NCBI RefSeq assembly: GCF_900188345.1
Contig: NZ_FZOD01000049.1
Coordinates: 1-64,000 of the forward strand
Source of the DNA: Streptosporangium subroseum
Lineage (GTDB): Bacteria; Actinomycetota; Actinomycetes; Streptosporangiales; Streptosporangiaceae
Reading direction: 5' to 3'
Length of the DNA stretch: 64,000 nucleotides
Part shown: positions 24,290-32,644 of the stretch, piece by piece
Position numbering within the stretch: the first letter of the stretch is position 1
How the letters are laid out: each line of letters opens with the position of its first letter
Notes under the pieces: generated by a model
What the model was told of the DNA's origin: nothing
Seen by the model: only the letters and a program-made list of their open reading frames with translations
Databases searched by the model: none
Made by a program: the position numbers and the translations under genes

Positions 24290-25615
24290 GTGAACAGCGT
24301 CGTGGCGAATATTGCCCTGGTCCTGCTCTTTGTGCTGATCGGGGGATTCTTCGCCGCCGCCGAGATGGCCATGGTCTCTCTCAGGGAGAGCCAGGTACGG
24401 CGGCTCAGCACCCGCGGGCGCAGGGGCGCGAGGGCGGCCAAGCTCGCCCGCGACCCCAACCGCTTCCTTGCGGCCGTGCAGATCGGCGTCACCGTGGCGA
24501 CCATGATGTCGGCCGCCTTCGGCGCCGACACCCTCGCCAAGGACCTGTTCCCGGTCGTGGCCGGCTGGGGGGTGCCCTCGGCCGCCGCGGCCACGATCGC
24601 GCTGGTGCTCGTGACGCTGGTCATCTCCTACTTCTCGCTGGTGCTGGGCGAGCTCGCGCCCAAGCGGCTCGCCCGGCAGCGGGCCGAGGGGCTCTCCCTG
24701 CTGGTCGCGCCGTTCCTGGACCGGCTGGCCGTGCTGTCACGGCCGCTCATCTGGGCGCTGTCGAAGTCCAGCGACGGCGTGGTCAGGCTGCTCGGCGGCA
24801 ACCCCGACACGGATCGGGAGGAGATCTCCACCGAGGAGCTGCGCGACATGGTGGTCGGCCACCAGGAGCTCACCGTGGACGAGCGCCATCTGATCGCGGA
24901 GGTCTTCGCGGCGGGCAAGCGGCAGCTCCGCGAGGTGATGCTGCCGCGCACCGAGGTGGAGTTCATGTCCGCCGACACCCGGCTGGCCGAGGCCGCGATC
25001 ATGGCCGCGGCCATGCCGCACTCCCGTTTCCCCATCTACCGGGACTCCTACGATGACATCGTGGGATTCGTCCACATCCGGGACCTGCTGGACCCGGTGC
25101 TGACCGGGTCGATCGAGCCGATCAGCGAGCTGGTGCCGATCCGCCCGGTCAAGCTGGTCCCCGCCAGCAAGCGGGTGCTGGCCACGTTGTCGGAGATGCG
25201 CGACGAGGGCCACCACCTGGCGATCGTGGTCGACGAGTACGGCGGCACCGCGGGCATCGTCACCATGGAGGATCTGGTCGAGGAGCTCATCGGCGACATC
25301 CGCGACGAGCACGACGTGGAGGACAAGCAGGTCGTGCTGCCCGCGGGGGAGGTCGAGCTCGACGGGCTGGCCAACCTCGACGAGGTGGCGACCGAGACCG
25401 GGATCCGGCTGCCCGACGGCCCCTACGAGACCCTCGGCGGGTTCGTCATGTCGGCGCTCGGCCACCTGCCGGCGATGGGGGAGCGGGTGGAGATCCCGGG
25501 GTTCGAGCTGTCGGTCACCGACATGGACGGCCGCAGGGTGTCACGGGTCCGCATCAAGCGGGGCGCCTCCAAACCGGAGACGCCCCCGGAGGCGCCGGCG
25601 ACCCCCGGCGGTTGA
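24290..25615 (+). CDS. CNNM/CorC-type transport protein (DUF21-CBS-CorC_HlyC)
   Basis: A 441-residue membrane protein of the hemolysin C/CorC class, linked to magnesium or cobalt transport. The DUF21 transmembrane domain covers about residues 1-190 (IALVLLFVLIGGFFAAAEMA, FSLVLGELAPKRLA). Paired CBS domains cover about 210-345 (LPRTEVEFMSADT, FPIYRDSYDDIVGFVHIRDL, IVVDEYGGTAGIVTMEDL). The CorC_HlyC module covers about 355-430. The start is GTG 24290 with GGAG upstream. Ligands, probably adenine nucleotides at the CBS pair, are inferred from the family. Confidence 0.88.
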   Translation: MNSVVANIALVLLFVLIGGFFAAAEMAMVSLRESQVRRLSTRGRRGARAAKLARDPNRFLAAVQIGVTVATMMSAAFGADTLAKDLFPVVAGWGVPSAAAATIALVLVTLVISYFSLVLGELAPKRLARQRAEGLSLLVAPFLDRLAVLSRPLIWALSKSSDGVVRLLGGNPDTDREEISTEELRDMVVGHQELTVDERHLIAEVFAAGKRQLREVMLPRTEVEFMSADTRLAEAAIMAAAMPHSRFPIYRDSYDDIVGFVHIRDLLDPVLTGSIEPISELVPIRPVKLVPASKRVLATLSEMRDEGHHLAIVVDEYGGTAGIVTMEDLVEELIGDIRDEHDVEDKQVVLPAGEVELDGLANLDEVATETGIRLPDGPYETLGGFVMSALGHLPAMGERVEIPGFELSVTDMDGRRVSRVRIKRGASKPETPPEAPATPGG

Positions 25616-25661
25616 GTGCGGAGGCACCAACGACTCCCGGCAGCTGACAGAATTGCATGCT

Positions 25662-26672
25662 ATGGCCAGTCCCCGTGTCTTGTCCGGCATCCAGCCCACC
25701 GCCGACTCCTTCCACCTGGGCAACTACCTCGGTGCCGTGCGGCAGTACGTCGCCATGCAGGAGGGCTACGACGCTTTCTACTGCGTCGTCGACCTGCACG
25801 CGATCACGGTGGACTACCAGCCGGAGGCGCTGCGCAGGCGCTCCAGGATCGCCGCGGCCCAGCTCTTCGCCGCGGGCCTCGACCCGGAGCGGTCCACCGT
25901 CTTCGTCCAGAGCCACGTCCGCGAGCACACCGAGCTGGCCTGGGTGCTGATCTGCCTCACCGGCATGGGCGAGGCGGGCCGGATGACCCAGTTCAAGGAC
26001 AAGTCGGCCAAGTCGGGGGAGAGCTCGGCCGGCGTCGGGCTGTTCACCTACCCGATCCTGCAGGCCGCCGACATCCTGCTCTACCAGGCCAACAGGGTGC
26101 CGGTCGGGGCCGACCAGAAGCAGCACCTGGAGCTCACCCGCGACCTCGCGCAGCGCTTCAACCACCGCTTCGGTGAGACCTTCACGCTGCCCGAGCCGCA
26201 CATCGTCAAGGGCGTCGAGAAGATCACCGACCTCCAGGAGCCCACGGCGAAGATGTCGAAGTCGTCCTCCTCGGCCGCCGGCATCCTGGACCTGCTGGAG
26301 CAGCCGGGGCCGCTCCGGAAGAAGGTCATGCGCGCGGTCACCGACGCCGGCTCCGAGATCCTCGCCGACGACGAGAACAAGCCCGGCGTCACCAACCTGC
26401 TGCGCATCCAGTCCGCGCTGAGCGGCACCCCGATCCCCGAGCTGGAGGCCCGCTACGCCGGGCAGGGGTACGGCACCTTCAAGAAGGACGTGGCCGAGCT
26501 CGTCGTGGAGACCTTCACGCCGATCCGCGAACGCACCGAGAAGCTGCTGGCGAACGAGGCGGACCTCGACAGGATGCTCGCCGTCGGCGCTGCAAGGGCC
26601 CGTACGGTGGCCGCGAGCACGATGGCCCAGGTCCGTGACCGGGTCGGTTTCCTGCCCTCTCTGACGCCCTGA
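25662..26672 (+). CDS. trpS: tryptophanyl-tRNA synthetase
   Basis: A 336-residue class I synthetase that charges tRNA-Trp. The HIGH-equivalent is HLGN at residues 18-21 and the KMSKS signature is at 197-201. VGADQKQHLELTRD is the tryptophan/ATP-site segment typical of TrpRS. Length is standard for the bacterial enzyme. ATG 25662 gives the normal N-terminus MASPRVLSGIQPT; no good ribosome binding site is seen, and a TTG in frame 9 bp earlier is possible. YihY follows after 131 bp. Confidence 0.96.
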   Translation: MASPRVLSGIQPTADSFHLGNYLGAVRQYVAMQEGYDAFYCVVDLHAITVDYQPEALRRRSRIAAAQLFAAGLDPERSTVFVQSHVREHTELAWVLICLTGMGEAGRMTQFKDKSAKSGESSAGVGLFTYPILQAADILLYQANRVPVGADQKQHLELTRDLAQRFNHRFGETFTLPEPHIVKGVEKITDLQEPTAKMSKSSSSAAGILDLLEQPGPLRKKVMRAVTDAGSEILADDENKPGVTNLLRIQSALSGTPIPELEARYAGQGYGTFKKDVAELVVETFTPIRERTEKLLANEADLDRMLAVGAARARTVAASTMAQVRDRVGFLPSLTP

Positions 26673-26803
26673 GCGAGTTCGGTGGGTTCTCGCCCGCGTG
26701 CCGCCCTCCCGAAGGTCCTTCCGAGCTGTAAGACTCTCGCGTTCCCCCCTGCTTTTCCCCGCCGTTCGTGATCGGTGCGGCGGCGACCGGGTAGGGGGCG
26801 CGG

Positions 26804-27736
26804 GTGACAGACGTGTGGGAGCGGATCGAGGCGGTCCGGGCGTGGGGCAGGGTCAGGCTCGGCACGGCCCGGGTCCGGTGGCCGTGGTTCGATCACCTGA
26901 TCAGGACGGTGCGGCGCTACCAGCTCCAGTTCGGCGACCGGCTCGCCGGGGCGGTGACCTACTTCGCGTTCCTGTCGTTCTTTCCGATCATCGCGCTGGC
27001 CTTCGCGATCTTCGGCTACTTCCTGTTCGCCGACTCGAAGGCCACCGACGCGCTGGCCGCGGCCATCAACGCGTACCTGCCGGGCCTCGCCGACAAGCTC
27101 CCGATCAAGCAGATCTCCGAGTCCCGGACCGGTGCCGGGATCATCGGCCTGATCGGCCTGCTCTACGCCGGGCTCGGCGCGATGGACGCTCTGCGCGGCG
27201 CGCTCCGCGAGATCTCCATGACCACCGAGCCGCCGCTCAACTTCTTCCTGGGCAAGCTCCGTGATCTCGCCTCCTTCGTCCTGGTCGGCATCACGGTGAT
27301 CTTCTCGGTGGCGGTCGCCGGCTTCGCCACTCAGGCGAGCGGGGTCGTGGCCGGATGGCTGGGCCTGTCGGGATCCGCGGCCGCCGTCACCGGGGTCTGG
27401 CTCGTCGGCCTGGTGGTCAGCGTGCTGGCCGACGTCGTCGTCTTCCTGATCATCCTGGGCTGGATGGGCCGCTCCACGCAGCCGTTCCGCGTGGTGTTGC
27501 GCGGAGCCCTGCTGGGTGCGGTCGGCTTCGGAGTGCTCAAGCAGCTCGCCGCGCTGATCCTGGCGGGCACCCTGCACAACCCCGTCTACGGGGTGTTCGC
27601 CGTGGTGGTCGGCCTGCTGGTCTGGATCAACCTCTCGGCCCGCATGATCCTCTATGTCGCCGCCTGGACCGCGACCGCCGCCTTCGGTCCTCCGCCCGAT
27701 CCCACCCCGGTGCCCGCCACCGCCCTGCCCGCCTGA
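26804..27736 (+). CDS. YihY/BrkB family inner membrane protein
   Basis: A 310-residue membrane protein with six hydrophobic segments. The family hallmark GAVTYFAFLSFFPIIALAFA is near residue 50 and GLLVWINLSARMILYVAA near residue 280. YihY proteins were once called ribonuclease BN, which is incorrect; their true role is unsettled, though transport or virulence roles are proposed. GTG 26804 follows GTAGGGGG. It is convergent with the carboxypeptidase gene, with a strong hairpin between the stops. Confidence 0.9.
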   Translation: MTDVWERIEAVRAWGRVRLGTARVRWPWFDHLIRTVRRYQLQFGDRLAGAVTYFAFLSFFPIIALAFAIFGYFLFADSKATDALAAAINAYLPGLADKLPIKQISESRTGAGIIGLIGLLYAGLGAMDALRGALREISMTTEPPLNFFLGKLRDLASFVLVGITVIFSVAVAGFATQASGVVAGWLGLSGSAAAVTGVWLVGLVVSVLADVVVFLIILGWMGRSTQPFRVVLRGALLGAVGFGVLKQLAALILAGTLHNPVYGVFAVVVGLLVWINLSARMILYVAAWTATAAFGPPPDPTPVPATALPA

Positions 27737-27746
27737 CGCGCCGTCT

Positions 27747-27769
27747 CCGGCGGAGAGCGTCTCCGCCGG
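27747..27769. terminator. bidirectional hairpin between yihY and the D,D-carboxypeptidase gene
   Basis: CCGGCGGAGA (27747-27756), a 3-nt GCG loop and the exact complement TCTCCGCCGG (27760-27769). It lies between two convergent stop codons, so it can end both transcripts. There is no U-tract. Confidence 0.7.
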
Positions 27770-27820
27770 GAACCGCCGCGCCGTACGCCGGGGCGGCGGA
27801 TTCCCGTCGGAGGCGACGGC

Positions 27821-28951
27821 CTAGCGGAAGCGCCGGCGCAGGCCGTACGCCAGCCAGATCGCGCCGCCGAGCAGGCCCGCGCCGAGCACGTAGAGGCCGG
27901 GGGGAACGGACTCTTCGCCGCGCGTGGTTCCCGCCGGGTCGGATACCGCGATCGGGGCCGGGGTGGGCGTGGCGGGCGAGGCGGTCGGCAGGGGAGGCGG
28001 GTCGGGGATCGGGTCGACCAGGTGCCCGACCGGGATCGCCTTGCCGCGGGTGGCGAAGCCCCAGTCGAGCAGGCTGGCGACGTCGCCCCAGAAGGAGCCG
28101 TCGTGCCGCATGATCGACACGATGACCGTGTGCCCGTTCCGTTTGGCGGCGCCGACGAAGCTGCCCAGGGCCTTGGACGTCCAGCCGTTCTTGACGCCGA
28201 TCATGCCCTTGTAGCTCCAGAGCAGCCGGTTGTGGTTGCCGATCTCGTAGTAGCCCTTGGGCGCCGGGAACTTGTCAGTCTTTGTGCTGATATATCGCCG
28301 AAAATCAGCATTCGCCAGACCGGCTCGGGCGATCAGCGTCAGGTCGTAGGCCGAGCTGCTCTGGCCGGGCTTGTCCAGCCCGCTCGGCGTCTTGGCCACC
28401 GTGTCGTACGCCTGCAGGCGCTTGGCCTCGGCGTTCATGTCCGCCAGGGTCGTGGCCAGGCCGCCGTTGGCCTCGGCCAGGGCCATCGCGCAGTCGTTGC
28501 CCGACACCAGCATCAGTGCCTTGAACAGGTCCTCGACCGTGTAGAGGGGCTTGGGGACCAGGCCGACCGCGCTGCCCTCCTCGTTCACCGCGCGCCTGCT
28601 CGGCGTGATCTTCCGATCCTTGTCGAGCTTCGGGATGAGGGTGAGGGCGGTCAGCGCCTTGAGGGTGCTCGCCGGAAGATAGCGCCCGTGGGCGTTCTTG
28701 GCGGCCAGCACCTCGCCGGTCTCGGCGTCCGCGACCACGTAGGACTGCGCGGCCGTCTTGGGAGGCGCCTTCACGCCCGTGGGGGCGATGACGCCCCGAC
28801 CACCCAGCCTGGCGCCGCCGACCGGCTCGTTCTTGGCACCCCCGGGCTTGGCGCCCGAGGGCGCGACCAGGGAGCCGGCGTGCGCGGGGGCGCCCAGAAA
28901 GGTGGTCGCCGCGAGCAGCACCCCGACGGGCGCGACGTGTTTCATCCCCAT
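27821..28951 (-). CDS. D-alanyl-D-alanine carboxypeptidase (S11, PBP5-like)
   Basis: A 376-residue exported penicillin-binding protein that trims the terminal D-Ala of peptidoglycan stem peptides. A signal peptide (VAPVGVLLAATTFLGAPAHA) is followed by a linker and then the transpeptidase fold: S95-x-x-K98 in PASTLKAL, S150-G-N in LVSGNDCA, and the third motif as K254-N-G (GVKNGW) instead of the usual KTG. A Pro/Thr-rich linker and a C-terminal transmembrane helix (GLYVLGAGLLGGAIWLAYGL) with basic end anchor it in the membrane. ATG 28951 or 28945 may be the start. Confidence 0.9.
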   Translation of the reverse strand: MGMKHVAPVGVLLAATTFLGAPAHAGSLVAPSGAKPGGAKNEPVGGARLGGRGVIAPTGVKAPPKTAAQSYVVADAETGEVLAAKNAHGRYLPASTLKALTALTLIPKLDKDRKITPSRRAVNEEGSAVGLVPKPLYTVEDLFKALMLVSGNDCAMALAEANGGLATTLADMNAEAKRLQAYDTVAKTPSGLDKPGQSSSAYDLTLIARAGLANADFRRYISTKTDKFPAPKGYYEIGNHNRLLWSYKGMIGVKNGWTSKALGSFVGAAKRNGHTVIVSIMRHDGSFWGDVASLLDWGFATRGKAIPVGHLVDPIPDPPPLPTASPATPTPAPIAVSDPAGTTRGEESVPPGLYVLGAGLLGGAIWLAYGLRRRFR

Positions 28952-29038
28952 AATGACCTCAGGGTAGCTTCGTACCGATTCGCATGCGGCGACTCATGCC
29001 CTGACCGGGGGTCGGCCACGCAACGGAATACTGACACC

Positions 29039-29257
29039 ATGCAAATATCGCGAAAGATCGCCGGATTTCTGATCGGCCTTGCCGCTTTCATGATCTTTGA
29101 ATGGATCACCCTTGGCTTCAACCTCGCAGACGGCCATCCGACGGCCTTCTACGTGGTGCACGGCATCCTGATCGCCGTCAACCTCGTGCTCGCGGTCGTG
29201 CTGGGCGTGATCGGTCTACGCGGACTGGCAAAGCGTCCGAAGGGTCCTGTGGTGTAG
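29039..29257 (+). CDS. SCO4848-like small membrane protein
   Basis: A 72-residue protein with two transmembrane segments (KIAGFLIGLAAFMIFEWITL and FYVVHGILIAVNLVLAVVLG). Size, sequence style and position beside a D,D-carboxypeptidase gene match the SCO4848 family of Streptomyces, whose function is unknown. It diverges from the carboxypeptidase gene with 87 bp between starts. Its last 42 bp overlap the 3' end of the opposing ATP-grasp gene, an unusual antisense overlap of two real-looking genes. Confidence 0.75.
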   Translation: MQISRKIAGFLIGLAAFMIFEWITLGFNLADGHPTAFYVVHGILIAVNLVLAVVLGVIGLRGLAKRPKGPVV

Positions 29258-30631
29258 CTCGGCGGCCTCTTCGGTGGAGTTGCCGATGCTGGTGAAACCG
29301 AGCTTCCCGAAACCGGGGATCGCCCCGAGCAGGTGCAGAACGTTCCCGGTGCGGGTGCCTTCGTCGAAGCCGAGGCCCTCGTCCTGGATCAGTTCGACGA
29401 CCTCTCCGGGGGTGCGGCCCCGCAGGCAGGGGGCCGTGCAGTTGTCCGTCGCCATGTAGTACTTGGACTGCCTCCCGCACATGAGCGTGCCGGAGTCCGG
29501 ATCGTAGGTCGCGCCGGTGGCGAGCAGCGCGGCGCCGAACGGGTGGGTGGTTCCGCCGATGCGCAGGTTGATCTCGCACAGCAGAGCCCGGTAGCCGGCG
29601 TCGGTCTTGACGGCGAAGAAGTCCACCCCGAACAGGCCCACCACGCCCCGACTCGCCAGGACCCGGGCGATCCGCTCGGCGCACTCACCCAGCTCGGCGC
29701 GGTACTCCGGCCGGGCGGGGAAGGTGCAGCCCTGGTAGACGTCCCCGTTGGGGCCGCCGAGGACCTGCTCGTGCGTGGCGACCACGTCGTAGGAGCCGCC
29801 GGGGGTGATCCTGGCCAGGGCGCTGGGGGAGTACAGGGGCCGGTCGTCGAGGAACTCCTCGATCACCGCCCCGCGCTCGGCGATCTTCTCGGCGAACGTC
29901 GTCCAGTCCTCGTCCGACGCGGAGAAGCTCGTGTGACAGGCGGTGAGCGGCCGATCGTCCTTGATCACGATGGCGTTGCCCAGCCCCGAGTAGCTGTTGT
30001 TCAGTTTGACCATCAGCTTGTTCGACGGGGCCATGGCGCGGGCCGCGTGCTCCACCTCGGTCAGCGACCGCAGACCGGAGAAGCCCCTCACCACCGGCAC
30101 CCCGGCCTCCTCGCCGATCATGCGTCCACCGCTCTTGGAGCCCAGATGGGCCAGCGAGGTGGCCGGACCGTAGATCGGCAGGGCGAGCAGGTCGGCGATC
30201 CGCTCCTCGTACTCGCTGACCACGAACGGCACCATCCAGGCATCCGTCGTGCCGTCGAGCGCCGTGCGGATCCGCGCGATGACGTCCGGACGGCGCAGCA
30301 GTGACTCGCTGAGCGATTGCGTGTGCGGGTCATCCAAACTGATCATTTGCAGGCGCGCGCGACCCTCGTCGGGATCGTCGAGGAAGCTCAGGTAGTAGTC
30401 CACGATCGCGCCGTCCACCGGCGTCGATGACAGATAGACGACTTCCATGTCCGGCTGTTTCAGAGTGAGCAGAAGAAACAGCAACCGCTCCTCGTAGGAC
30501 CGGACGGCGGTGATTCGGCGCAGCTCATCCTGTGGAAGCGACAGCGAGGGGATGACCACCAAGGTCCCCTCGTCCGGTTCGAAGATGCTCAATCGCGACT
30601 GCCTCTCCCCGAATGGGATATTAGTGATCAT
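29216..30631 (-). CDS. ATP-grasp peptide ligase, PGM1-related
   Basis: A 471-residue ATP-grasp enzyme resembling PGM1, the ligase that joins amino acids to a ribosomal peptide in pheganomycin synthesis. The ATP-grasp region covers about 150-400: KLMVKLNNSYSGLGNAIVIK is the nucleotide-binding lysine strand, VIEEFLDDRPLYSP the hinge, and GVDFFAVK ... CEINLRIGGTTHPF the metal/phosphate site with glutamate and asparagine. The C-terminal 80 residues (GRTPGEVVELIQDEGLGF) form the family-specific end. ATG 30631 has no own ribosome binding site; a very short upstream ORF overlaps it. No obvious precursor peptide gene is adjacent, so the substrate is unknown. Confidence 0.8.
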   Translation of the reverse strand: MITNIPFGERQSRLSIFEPDEGTLVVIPSLSLPQDELRRITAVRSYEERLLFLLLTLKQPDMEVVYLSSTPVDGAIVDYYLSFLDDPDEGRARLQMISLDDPHTQSLSESLLRRPDVIARIRTALDGTTDAWMVPFVVSEYEERIADLLALPIYGPATSLAHLGSKSGGRMIGEEAGVPVVRGFSGLRSLTEVEHAARAMAPSNKLMVKLNNSYSGLGNAIVIKDDRPLTACHTSFSASDEDWTTFAEKIAERGAVIEEFLDDRPLYSPSALARITPGGSYDVVATHEQVLGGPNGDVYQGCTFPARPEYRAELGECAERIARVLASRGVVGLFGVDFFAVKTDAGYRALLCEINLRIGGTTHPFGAALLATGATYDPDSGTLMCGRQSKYYMATDNCTAPCLRGRTPGEVVELIQDEGLGFDEGTRTGNVLHLLGAIPGFGKLGFTSIGNSTEEAAELHHRTLRTLCQSA

Positions 30632-31133
30632 ATGCGGAGTGAAACATGCATTCTTCCTGTTTACATCACTCCCCCAGGTTCTATGACTGGCACCTGAAGT
30701 CACGCAAATTGCCAGGTCGGCCAGGTTTGGATGGAGCGCCGGGCTGTCACGGGCGCGGTGACATGGCCCGGCGCAACCGCCGGTGGCCATCATCACCTAG
30801 TCAATCCGAGTCATCTTCTCTGGTCCGAGAGGGTCAGAAGACAGAGAAGAGGGGCATGGGGCGACAAAACATTTGGCATAGATGTCGGCGAGCTGCCTGG
30901 CAGGAGGGATAAAGTCGATGTCATCGTCAGCGTGACGGCGGCCCCAAGACCATTGGCCTGCCCCTTCCACGTCGGCGGTTTTTCAGTCCGCACCGGCGTG
31001 GCTCGTGACACCCACTCCGGCCCATCGGTGCGGCGGTCGCTTTTTTCGAGGCTGCCTCATGGATCGCGTGATCCTGGGCAGTGGCACGGTGCGTCGACGA
31101 TTCAGACCGCTGGCGCGGATGGGAAGGTAAGTA
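30632..31133. other. 502-bp intergenic region between the ATP-grasp and M20 genes
   Basis: No convincing gene is seen on either strand; the open frames here have poor codon bias. AGGAAG at 30653-30658 on the minus strand precedes two overlapping tiny ORFs that end at or just inside the ligase start. The region is less GC-rich than its surroundings and has a run of six T at 31051-31056 preceded by a GC-rich stretch, a possible terminator or 5' leader for the M20 gene. GGGAAGG directly precedes the M20 start. Confidence 0.4.
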
Positions 31134-32378
31134 ATGCGCGGGCGTAATTTGCTGGGAGAACTCGACACGTTCCTCGCCGGTCGCGAGCATGAACTGATCG
31201 ACTTCCGACGCGACCTGCACATGCATCCCGAGCTCGCCTTCGCCGAATACCGTACGACGCAGCGCATCGCCGAGCGTCTGACCGCGGCCGGTCTCGTGCC
31301 CTCGGTGCTGCCGCGCGGCACCGGTGTGATCTGTGAGGTCGGCAGCGGCGACGGGCCGACCGTGGCGCTGCGTGCCGACATCGACGCGTTGCCCGTGCCC
31401 GACGAGAAGGACGTGTCCTACAGCTCGACGGTCCCCGGCGTGTGCCACGCCTGCGGTCACGACGTGCACACCACGATCCTGCTCGGCACCTCGCTCTTCC
31501 TCGCCCAGCAGGCGGAGGCCGGGCTGCTGCCCGGCCGGGTCCGGCTGATCTTCCAGCCCGCCGAGGAGCTTCCCGGCGGTGCCCTCGAGGTCATGGCCTC
31601 GGGCGGCATCAGCGGGGTCGACCGGATCTTCGGTCTGCACTGCGACCCCCGGCTGGACGTCGGCAAGGTCGGTCTCAAGGCGGGGCCGATCACCTCCGCC
31701 TGCGACAAGGTCTCGATCCGGGTGAGCGGCCCCGGCGGGCACACCGCCCGGCCGCACCTCACCGCCGACCTGGTCTTCGCGCTCGCCAAGATCCTCACCG
31801 AGCTGCCGGCCGCGCTGTCGCGCCGGGTGGACCCGCGCTCGTCGCTGAGCCTGGTATGGGGCCGGGTCGAGGCGGGTTCGGTCGCCAACGCGATCCCGGA
31901 CGACGGCATCGCCGAGGGCACCGTGCGCTGCCTGGACGAGACCGCCTGGCACGCCGCCCCCGACATGATCAAGACGCTGCTGGAGTCGGTCGCGAGCGCC
32001 TACGGGGTCGAGGCCGAGATGGACTACGTGCGCGGCGTGCCGCCGGTGGTCAACGACGAGGTCAGCGTGCAGATGCTGGCCGAGGCCGCGGAGGGTGTGC
32101 TCGGAGAGGATTCCGCCGTGCCGACGGAGCAGAGCCTGGGCGGTGAGGACTTCGGCTGGTATCTGGAGTCCATCCCCGGGGCGTTCGCCAGGCTCGGCAC
32201 CCGCACTCCGGGGTCGACGCTCCTGGCCGACATCCACCAGGGCACCTTCGACGTGGACGAGAGCGCGATCGGCGCCGGCGTGCGCTTCATGGCGGCGACC
32301 GCGCTGACCGCGCTCTGGGAGGGGCGGCGACCCAGTGCCGCCGCCGAACCGCTCATGGCCCTGAACCTGGACAACTGA
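31134..32378 (+). CDS. M20-family amidohydrolase
   Basis: A 414-residue zinc amidohydrolase of the hippurate/IAA-amino-acid hydrolase group (M20D). Metal-binding segments are CHACGHDVHT, FQPAEELPGGA and the C-terminal GGEDFGWYLE, with the dimerisation (lid) domain between (SGPGGHTARPHLTADLV). The usual reaction is deacylation of N-acyl amino acids or similar amides; the substrate cannot be told. In Streptomyces a similar gene lies upstream of the BMP-type nucleoside transporter genes, as here. GGGAAGG precedes ATG. Confidence 0.9.
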   Translation: MRGRNLLGELDTFLAGREHELIDFRRDLHMHPELAFAEYRTTQRIAERLTAAGLVPSVLPRGTGVICEVGSGDGPTVALRADIDALPVPDEKDVSYSSTVPGVCHACGHDVHTTILLGTSLFLAQQAEAGLLPGRVRLIFQPAEELPGGALEVMASGGISGVDRIFGLHCDPRLDVGKVGLKAGPITSACDKVSIRVSGPGGHTARPHLTADLVFALAKILTELPAALSRRVDPRSSLSLVWGRVEAGSVANAIPDDGIAEGTVRCLDETAWHAAPDMIKTLLESVASAYGVEAEMDYVRGVPPVVNDEVSVQMLAEAAEGVLGEDSAVPTEQSLGGEDFGWYLESIPGAFARLGTRTPGSTLLADIHQGTFDVDESAIGAGVRFMAATALTALWEGRRPSAAAEPLMALNLDN

Positions 32379-32556
32379 CGCAGCACGGCCAGACTTTCCC
32401 GTACGCAACACCGGTCACGGCGGTGACGAGAAACGCGTCCCCCGAAGAAAGGATCACCCTGCGCCAGGAGGTGGCTCCGGGTGGGTCCGGACGCCTCCGC
32501 AGGTCACAAGGTGGCGTGAGCTGCATAACGGACCTGTTGCGGACTCGTGCGCTGGT

Positions 32557-32585
32557 TTGGTCAACCCTCCCTGACCAACTATCTT
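32557..32585 (+). promoter_or_regulatory. promoter of the BMP lipoprotein gene with an embedded inverted repeat
   Basis: A -35 element TTGGTC (32557-32562) and a -10 element TATCTT (32580-32585) are separated by 17 bp, a good vegetative-type promoter. TTGGTCA (32557-32563) and TGACCAA (32572-32578) form a perfect inverted repeat that overlaps the -35 and fills the spacer, the classic place for a repressor operator. Transcription would start near 32592, about 53 bp before the TTG start codon. Confidence 0.7.
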
Positions 32586-32644
32586 CCGTGCAGGGTTGCC
32601 GTGCGTCTCTTCGCGCGTGCACAGAAACGCGAAGGGAGTCCATC

